From Chloroflexota bacterium (lineage in GTDB: Bacteria; Chloroflexota; Anaerolineae; UBA1429): DNA of 13,259 nt. Under the pieces are notes generated by a model. That model had not been told where the DNA came from. It saw only the letters and a list, made by a program, of their open reading frames with translations, and ran no database searches. Positions 8,261-13,259 of the stretch are shown piece after piece (the stretch's first letter is position 1; the number at the start of each line of letters is the position of its first letter). The translations under genes and the position numbers were made by a program. The stretch is from positions 1 to 13,259 of the forward strand of contig JAAZBY010000460.1 in NCBI GenBank assembly GCA_012513595.1, in the 5' to 3' direction.

Positions 8261-9399
8261 CAGTGCTCTCCGGGGCGCCATAGGGCATGCCCGCGCAGCA
8301 GGCCCGGCTCCAACGGCCACATGTCCGTGGCCCCCGTGGAGACGTCCACGATCACCAGGGTGGTGCCGCTCTCTCCCGCGTACAGGGTGTAGGATACGAA
8401 GCGTCCATCGGGCGACCAGGCCAGCAGATAGCTGGCGTGCCGCTCCTCGTACGGTGCGGGATACTCGGCGAGCAGGCCCTCCCTGGGCGACCAGATGCCG
8501 AGGGTCGAGGACCCATCGTCGTCCGTCAGGCTGGCCAGCAGGTTGCCGTCCGGGGACCAGGATAGGTTGGATGACCAGGAACCCTGCGTGTCGAGCTCTC
8601 CGAGCAGGTTCGGCGGGGTGCCGCCCGCGGACATGGTCCAGATGCCCGGCGCTTCGGGCGGCACGGTGACGTAGGCGATTAGGCCCTGCGCCGATACTGT
8701 GGCAGACAGGCCATTGAGCGCCATGCGCTGCAGGGCGCCCGTAGCGACCTCATACCGCAGGGGGGCAAAGAGCCCCTGCGCAGATGGCGGCTCCTCCGTC
8801 GTGACGATCCCGGTGAAGATCAGTGCAGCACCGTCCGGCGTCCAGCTCAGGCCGCCGCCCGCCTCAAAGGACCGGATGGGGAGCGGGTTGGCCTGGCAGG
8901 AGGCGGCCGGCATCGCACACACGGCCAGCATCGAGGAGGCGCCGGCGCCCCCCTGGGTCGGGCTGCCGAGCACCGCCAGGCGCCCTCCATCGGCCGACCA
9001 GGCTGCCCCAGACGGCAGAAAGCCCGACGCGGCGATCAGTTGCTGCTCACGGGGTACTCCGTCCTCCCACTCGACCAGGTACAGGCCGGCATCGCGGCCG
9101 CCGAACCGCGCTGTGGCCAGGCGCTTGCCATCGGGAGACCAGGCCAGCGGTACGTGGTAGGCCTCGGCGTCCGCCAGGTGGGCCAGCTCGCGGCCGTGCT
9201 CATCCATCAGGTACAAGTTCAGCGCAGAGTTGTCGGCGCCGGCGACGCAGGCCAGAACATAGTCGGAACTCTGTGTTGGAGCGGACCCACCCAGCCACAG
9301 CCAGGCCACGGCGCCCGCCGTGGCGATTACAACCAGCGTCATGGCCTTTACCAGGCGAGCCAGCCAGACGTTGCCTTTGCCGGCCTGTCCGTCGGTCAC
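8260..9399 (-). CDS. Membrane-anchored TolB-like (PD40) beta-propeller protein
   Basis: 379 residues. One hydrophobic segment (about 18-37) after a basic stretch is a signal anchor, so the propeller should lie outside the membrane. Five clear PD40/WD40-like blade motifs are visible: WSPDG (87-91), WSADG (134-138), WTPDG (186-190), WSPDG (281-285) and WSPDG (328-332). A weaker VSAQG (235-239) and HALWRPGEH at the C-terminus suggest six or seven blades. No enzyme motif is seen; such propellers usually bind proteins or peptides. The start is GTG at 9399, with GGAGAG 5 nt upstream and only 12 nt after the stop of the permease-M28 fusion, so translation is probably coupled. It sits between the transporter fusion and the giant peptidase, which suggests a scaffold or substrate-presenting role. 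That role is inference only. Confidence 0.85.
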   Translation of the reverse strand: MTDGQAGKGNVWLARLVKAMTLVVIATAGAVAWLWLGGSAPTQSSDYVLACVAGADNSALNLYLMDEHGRELAHLADAEAYHVPLAWSPDGKRLATARFGGRDAGLYLVEWEDGVPREQQLIAASGFLPSGAAWSADGGRLAVLGSPTQGGAGASSMLAVCAMPAASCQANPLPIRSFEAGGGLSWTPDGAALIFTGIVTTEEPPSAQGLFAPLRYEVATGALQRMALNGLSATVSAQGLIAYVTVPPEAPGIWTMSAGGTPPNLLGELDTQGSWSSNLSWSPDGNLLASLTDDDGSSTLGIWSPREGLLAEYPAPYEERHASYLLAWSPDGRFVSYTLYAGESGTTLVIVDVSTGATDMWPLEPGLLRGHALWRPGEH

Positions 9400-9404
9400 T
9401 CGAT

Positions 9405-9410
9405 CTCTCC
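9405..9410 (-). promoter_or_regulatory. Shine-Dalgarno site for the GTG-started propeller gene
   Basis: GGAGAG on the minus strand lies in the 12-nt gap between the upstream TGA (9414-9412) and GTG at 9399. It supports the GTG start and tight coupling of the two genes. Confidence 0.65.
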
Positions 9411-9411
9411 G

Positions 9412-11868
9412 TCAGTAGTGGAACTGGCGACTGGCCGTCACCAGCACGTAGGTCACCAGGTTGCCGGCCTGCCCCAGCCTGTCGGTGTCGAGGTTGGCGA
9501 CGAGGTCGCGGCCGGAGTAGGGGCCGGGTGCGTCCTTCCAGCGCAGGATGGTGGAGCGCTCGGCGATCTCTCGTTCGTAGGGGCGCGAGGGTGCCAGGCC
9601 CTCCTCGCGGGCCACGCCCATCTTCTGGCAGCCCTGTGCGGCCAGCGCCCCAAGGCCGGCAGTGCCGGAGCTCATCCGCAGAGTGCTGCCGCCGCTACCC
9701 ACGTTCCCCAGGTGCAGCACCGCCTGACGCTCCAGCCGCGTGTAGAGCGAGCGCTCTTCGACGTAGGTGGCCGCGCCCGAGCGGGAGAGGTACCCGCCGC
9801 TCCAGGCGGCCACGAGGATGGTGCGCCGCGGCTGGAAGCCTTGCTCGTGCCACAGGCGCAGCATTTCGAGCATGACGCCGACCCCCGCGGGGCCCTCTCC
9901 CGCCGCCACAAAGGGCGCGCCGGGGTCCGGCTCGGGAAAGTCGTAGGAAGCGCTGACCAGAAACGCCTCGCGGTCCAGCGAGGTGTCGGTGCCCGTCAGG
10001 ATGCCCAGCACGTTGTAGCCGGTGCGCATCTCCGGCTCGGAGAGCTCCACCCGCGTCCGCGCCTGTACGCCCAGGGGCAGGGTGAACCAGCCGGCCGAGT
10101 CCTGCCGCTCTCGGAAGGTGGCCAACTCTTCCCGCAGCGCGGCGACGTCGTACCCCGAATCTGCCAACAGCCGGTCCGCCGCTTCAGGGCGCACGTGCAG
10201 GATCGGGAACTGGGGGTACTCCATGTAGGCCCCCGTGGCGACGGCCCAGTCGGTGTGCGGATCGGCGTCGTCGGTGATCACCAGAAGGGCGCGTGCTCCG
10301 CGGATGAGGGCCTCACTGTCAAAGGCGGGCGCGCGATCGTCCTTCAGGAGGACGGCGATCTTGCCGTTCAGATCGAGCCCGCGGTAGGCACCATAGTCCA
10401 GCGGGTGTGCGGCCAGGCCGACGAACACCAGCGGCCCCTCGGCCTGGCCCGACCCGCCATGGTTGTACACCTGCTCGCCAAAGTCGGCGCCGTGGGCCAG
10501 AGACAGGCGGGTGCTGCCGTCCTCGGCGAGCACCTCGAGCGACGGTGTGCTCAGCCGGCGGGCCACCTTCCGCTCGACGGGCTGCAGGAAACTGGTGACC
10601 TGGGCAGCGGGCAGCAGCCCGTAGGCCTCGAACTGCTCGGCGATATAGTTGGCGGCTTCCTCGGCGCCCGCCGAGCCAAAGCCCGGATCCCCCTGTTGGA
10701 GGCCCACCAGGACCTCGGCATGGTCGAGCGCGCGCTGCCCCTCGAACCCGTAGGCCAGCTTGGCGTAGGAGACGTTGGGGCCGATCTGCCCGGCAATGTA
10801 CCAGGTGGCCAAGGCGATGGTGGCCCCGATGACGACAATGCGGCTGGAGATGATCGAGGCCGTGTTCACCCCGGCGTCGCGCGTGATGCGGCGCAGCCCC
10901 TCACCCAGCAGGTTAAAGCCCAACACCGAAACGAAAAAGGCCGCCGAAGGCGAGAGCACCATCCACGGGTAGGAGCGCATATAGCCGCGTGCGTCGGCCA
11001 GTACAGCGCCCCATTCGGGGATGTCAGCGATGACCGCGGTCCTGTCGTTGACGTCGGTGGTCAGCGAGCCCCCGCCGATAAAGATACCCACAAAGGCGAG
11101 CTCGCCAAGGAGCATCAGCACCGAGCCCATCTCCATCAGCGTCAGCACCACCAGCGTGGGGAGCACGCTCGGGAAGATGTGCCTCCAGACGATCCCCGAG
11201 TCACGCACGCCCACCACGCGGGCCCCCTCGATGAAGGGGCGCTCTCGGAGGGCGATGAACTCCCCGCGGACCATCTGGGCCACCTCACCCCAGCCGATCA
11301 GGCACAGGGCAATCAGGAAGGCCACCAACCCCCGGCGTACGTCCAGCGCCAGGATCAGGATCATGCCCGTCAGAAGCATCGGCAACGAGGACAGGATCTC
11401 CACCATGCCCATGATGAGGCGGTCCAGGTAGCCGCCGGCTCGCCAGCCGGCCAGGGCGCCCAGCCCCAGGCCCAGGGCCACGCGCACCATGGTGACAAAG
11501 GCGCAGGCCACCAGGGTATTGCGTGCGCCGTACAGGAGCAGGCTGAGCATGTCGCGGCCCCACCGGTCAGAGCCGAGGGGGAACCGCGGCGAGGGGGCAA
11601 AGGGGGCGGTGACGATCTGCCCCTCGACCGTCTCGATGGAGCCCAGGCCGGCATAGTAGGGGTTCTCGCTGGCCAGGCTGGGGCCGATGGCCACCAGGAT
11701 GATCAGCGCCAACACCACCGCCGAGCCGACCAGGAAGGGGCCGTTGCGGAGGACGACGCCCCAGCGGATATCCCGGTGGGCGGCCGTGCGCCCGGTGCGC
11801 AGCTGGTCCGCATAGCCCCGGCGGCCCAGGCCGAGCATCGCGCGCAGAAGGTTGGATAGAGAGTGCAT
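9412..11868 (-). CDS. DppC/OppC-type ABC permease fused to a degenerate M28 peptidase-like domain
   Basis: 818 residues. Residues about 36-332 form a complete peptide/nickel-type inner-membrane permease: a first membrane segment at 45-65, PLGSDRWGRDMLS (97-109), several further segments, and the EAA loop FIEGARVVGVRDSGIVWRHI (212-231) that contacts the ATPase. An added membrane segment (about 343-361) should carry the rest outside. Residues about 375-818 align with M28 module 1 of the downstream gene: EEAANYIAEQFEAYGLLPA, a PA-like insert (about 478-560), then NVLGIL (619-624). The active-site positions are S641 (for His), E658 (for the bridging Asp), G692 and Y693 (for the Glu pair), G721 (for Asp) and S785 (for His), so it should not be a peptidase. 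The start is ATG at 11868 or the preceding TTG at 11871; AGGA at 11880-11883 is 11 or 8 nt away. It lies 20 nt after the DppB-like gene. Confidence 0.88.
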   Translation of the reverse strand: MHSLSNLLRAMLGLGRRGYADQLRTGRTAAHRDIRWGVVLRNGPFLVGSAVVLALIILVAIGPSLASENPYYAGLGSIETVEGQIVTAPFAPSPRFPLGSDRWGRDMLSLLLYGARNTLVACAFVTMVRVALGLGLGALAGWRAGGYLDRLIMGMVEILSSLPMLLTGMILILALDVRRGLVAFLIALCLIGWGEVAQMVRGEFIALRERPFIEGARVVGVRDSGIVWRHIFPSVLPTLVVLTLMEMGSVLMLLGELAFVGIFIGGGSLTTDVNDRTAVIADIPEWGAVLADARGYMRSYPWMVLSPSAAFFVSVLGFNLLGEGLRRITRDAGVNTASIISSRIVVIGATIALATWYIAGQIGPNVSYAKLAYGFEGQRALDHAEVLVGLQQGDPGFGSAGAEEAANYIAEQFEAYGLLPAAQVTSFLQPVERKVARRLSTPSLEVLAEDGSTRLSLAHGADFGEQVYNHGGSGQAEGPLVFVGLAAHPLDYGAYRGLDLNGKIAVLLKDDRAPAFDSEALIRGARALLVITDDADPHTDWAVATGAYMEYPQFPILHVRPEAADRLLADSGYDVAALREELATFRERQDSAGWFTLPLGVQARTRVELSEPEMRTGYNVLGILTGTDTSLDREAFLVSASYDFPEPDPGAPFVAAGEGPAGVGVMLEMLRLWHEQGFQPRRTILVAAWSGGYLSRSGAATYVEERSLYTRLERQAVLHLGNVGSGGSTLRMSSGTAGLGALAAQGCQKMGVAREEGLAPSRPYEREIAERSTILRWKDAPGPYSGRDLVANLDTDRLGQAGNLVTYVLVTASRQFHY

Positions 11869-11888
11869 CAAGTGATCTGTCCTGTTGC

Positions 11889-12811
11889 CTACAGCGAGCG
11901 CTCGCGCAGCCGCGGATCGACGAAGCGGTACAGCAAGTCGAGGGCGAGGTTCACGAGCATGAAGGTAAGCCCGACGGCCATGGCCATGCCGGCCACCGCC
12001 TCAGCCTGCCCGGTGCGGATGCAGTCCAGCAGGGCTGCGCCGATGCCGGGCCAGCCGAAAAAGTACTCGACGATGGGCAGGCTGGCCAAGGAAAAGCGCA
12101 ACGAGACGGCCAGGCCGTCAGGATCGGCACGGCGGCGTTGCGTGCCTCATGGACGCCCAGGACAATGCGCTGCGGCAGCCCCTTGGCGCGTGCCGTACGG
12201 ACATAGTCTTCCCCCTCTATGTCTCGCAGTGAGACGAAAGAGATGCGGGCTAGGTGGGCGAGCGGTCGGGCGGCCAGCACCAGGGCGGGGAGGATCATGT
12301 GCGCGTCCCAGCCAAAGCCCCCCACCGGCACCAGACGCGTGCCCGTGGCGCGGTACCAGCCGATCTCGGCTGCCTGGAGCAGGGCGGCCAAGAAGAAGCT
12401 TGGCAGCGAGATGCCCAGAAGGGAGAAGGTCATCGTGGCGCCCGAGAGGGTCGGGCGCTTCAGGGTGGCCGCCAGTGCTCCCAGCGGGACGCCCACGGCG
12501 GACGCTACCGCCAGGGCGGCGCCGAGCAGGCCCAGGCTGCGGGGGAAGGCCTCCGCCAGGCGAACGGCTACGGAGAGGCGGCGCGTCTGCGTGCTCACCC
12601 GCTCGTTAAACTGGCCCAGGTCGCCGCGCAGGACGCCCCGCAGGTAGGCGCGGGTGGCGCGCGCCGCGGCCCGGGCGGGAGGGCGCGGGTCGTAGGACGG
12701 CGTGGGAGAGCGCGAGTTCGAGGCCATGTTCAGGCCAAAGAAGCAAAAGAAGACGATGCCGACGCTCACCGAGATGATGAAGAGGATGCGTTTGAAGACA
12801 AAGCCTGCCAT
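11889..12811 (-). pseudogene. DppB/OppB-type ABC permease with a one-base frameshift
   Basis: Partner permease of the DppC-like fusion. From ATG 12811 the frame gives 232 residues: first membrane segment (about 7-28), a shortened extracytoplasmic stretch, several membrane segments, and the EAA loop in EDYVRTARAKGLPQRIVLGVHEARNAAVP (201-229). After ILT the frame is lost and runs into a wrong-frame tail. A different frame resumes at once with GLAVSLRFSLASLPIVEYFF and continues for the normal C-terminus, FGWPGIG through to FVDPRLRERSL, ending at TAG 11889. Adding one G to the GG at 12115-12116 (minus strand) restores a 307-residue permease of normal family length. Coding character is intact on both sides, so a sequencing or assembly error or a very recent mutation is likely. 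The ATG at 12811 has only a weak GTGGGT upstream; a TTG at 12880 is less likely. A 72-nt gap without recognised signals separates it from the rhomboid gene. Confidence 0.85.
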
Positions 12812-12883
12812 TGGTTGTCTACCCACATTGCGCGCGCGTACGTCGCAGAGGAGACGCCCGCTGCGCCCCAGTTGTTCCAACGA

Positions 12884-13259
12884 TCATACGCCGCCGTACA
12901 CGGCCGTCCAGTGGATGATGCCAGCCCAAGCCAGCAGGTACAGGGCGGTCACCACCCCAGCAGTGGCCAGCCAGGCTCGGCGACGGGAAAAGGCGTCCAC
13001 CAGGCCGACCGGTTCCCAGGGCAGGCTCGGTAGCACGGCCTGGTAGCGCGGGCAATAGGCCCAGCCCAACAGCAGCCCGGCCAGCAGACCGCCGATATGG
13101 CCAAAGATGTCGATCCCGGTGGCCACAAAGCCCCACATGAGGTTCAGCCCGACCACCACCAGCAGGTTCGACAGACGTTGCCGCCCCCACCGCCCGAGGT
13201 TCCGTCGATGGGTAAACAGGTACATGACCATCGCCCCCACCAGCCCAAAGATGGCCCCC
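12884..13259 (-). CDS. Rhomboid-family intramembrane serine protease, C-terminal part (cut by window edge)
   Basis: The visible 124 residues begin in GAIFGLVGAMVMYLF, the stretch that directly follows the catalytic serine motif GxSG in rhomboids; the serine itself is just outside the window. The catalytic histidine is in GIDIFGHIGGLLAGLLLGW (His codon 13097-13099), followed by a segment ending in CPRYQA that is typical of the end of the rhomboid core. An extra C-terminal membrane segment (ATAGVVTALYLLAWAGIIHW) closes the protein, giving a 6+1-like layout. The family cleaves membrane-spanning substrates inside the bilayer. It lies 72 nt upstream of the DppB-like gene on the same strand, so co-transcription is possible but not shown. 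The presence of the catalytic serine must be read from the neighbouring sequence. Confidence 0.88.
   Translation of the reverse strand, partial: GAIFGLVGAMVMYLFTHRRNLGRWGRQRLSNLLVVVGLNLMWGFVATGIDIFGHIGGLLAGLLLGWAYCPRYQAVLPSLPWEPVGLVDAFSRRRAWLATAGVVTALYLLAWAGIIHWTAVYGGV

Noticed and set aside
9040..11859. Very long open frame on the plus strand (939 codons) opposite the permease-M28 fusion
   Set aside because: Its translation is rich in Gly, Gln, His, Arg and Val without membrane segments or family motifs, as expected for the reverse of a GC-rich gene. The minus-strand frame has clear permease and M28 motifs.
12105..12125. Programmed -1 frameshift in the DppB-like gene
   Set aside because: The sequence CTGACGGCC has no X-XXY-YYZ slippery heptamer and no obvious stimulatory structure. 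A lost G is simpler.
12812..12880. TTG start at 12880 for the DppB-like permease
   Set aside because: The added 23 residues are charged and sit before the standard N-terminal membrane segment. The start would fall just 4 nt beyond the rhomboid stop without a good ribosome binding site.
1..13259. CRISPR array, transposon ends, tRNA or rRNA, defence-system genes
   Set aside because: No regularly spaced direct repeats, no transposase or integrase motifs, no tRNA-like or rRNA stretches, and no nuclease or helicase genes were seen on either strand.

Overview
The window is GC-rich, densely coding DNA in which every gene I can support lies on the minus strand, so transcription runs from high to low coordinates. 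The source is probably an uncultured bacterium of the Chloroflexota (Anaerolineae-like). That is an inference from the high GC content, the Bacillus-type ribulokinase, large signal-anchored extracytoplasmic M28 peptidases without an obvious outer-membrane gene set, and the mix of TTG and GTG starts behind good Shine-Dalgarno sites. No rRNA, tRNA, CRISPR array, transposase or phage gene was seen.

Reading along the transcripts from the right edge: a rhomboid intramembrane protease enters the window without its 5' end (12884-13259). It is followed by a DppB-type ABC permease broken by one missing base (11889-12811), then a DppC-type permease fused to an extra membrane segment and a degenerate M28-peptidase-like domain (9412-11868). 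Next comes a membrane-anchored WD40/TolB-like (PD40) beta-propeller (8260-9399). Last is a 1637-residue signal-anchored protein carrying an M28 peptidase module at each end and two copies of an NTF2-like plus degenerate gluzincin-like unit in the middle (3304-8217). Gaps between these last four genes are 20, 12 and 42 nt and each has a plausible ribosome binding site, so they look like one operon.

After this operon an extended -10 promoter with an overlapping dyad (about 3209-3254) starts an AarF/UbiB/ABC1 kinase-like gene (1481-3175). Behind it are a GalE-like NAD-dependent sugar epimerase (500-1420) and the first 128 codons of L-ribulokinase araB (1-386), separated by short GC-rich intergenic stretches containing dyads.

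The most interesting part is 3304-12811. Three M28-type folds occur in two adjacent genes of one operon, in a graded series: all six metal and catalytic residues present; five present with the metal-bridging Asp replaced by Lys; and nearly all lost, with that last copy welded to an ABC importer subunit. My inference is a cell-surface peptide-processing and peptide-uptake assembly in which a dead peptidase fold has become the extracytoplasmic part of the transporter, perhaps for peptide capture or docking of the active peptidase. No substrate-binding protein or ATPase gene lies in the window, so the importer would need partners from elsewhere.
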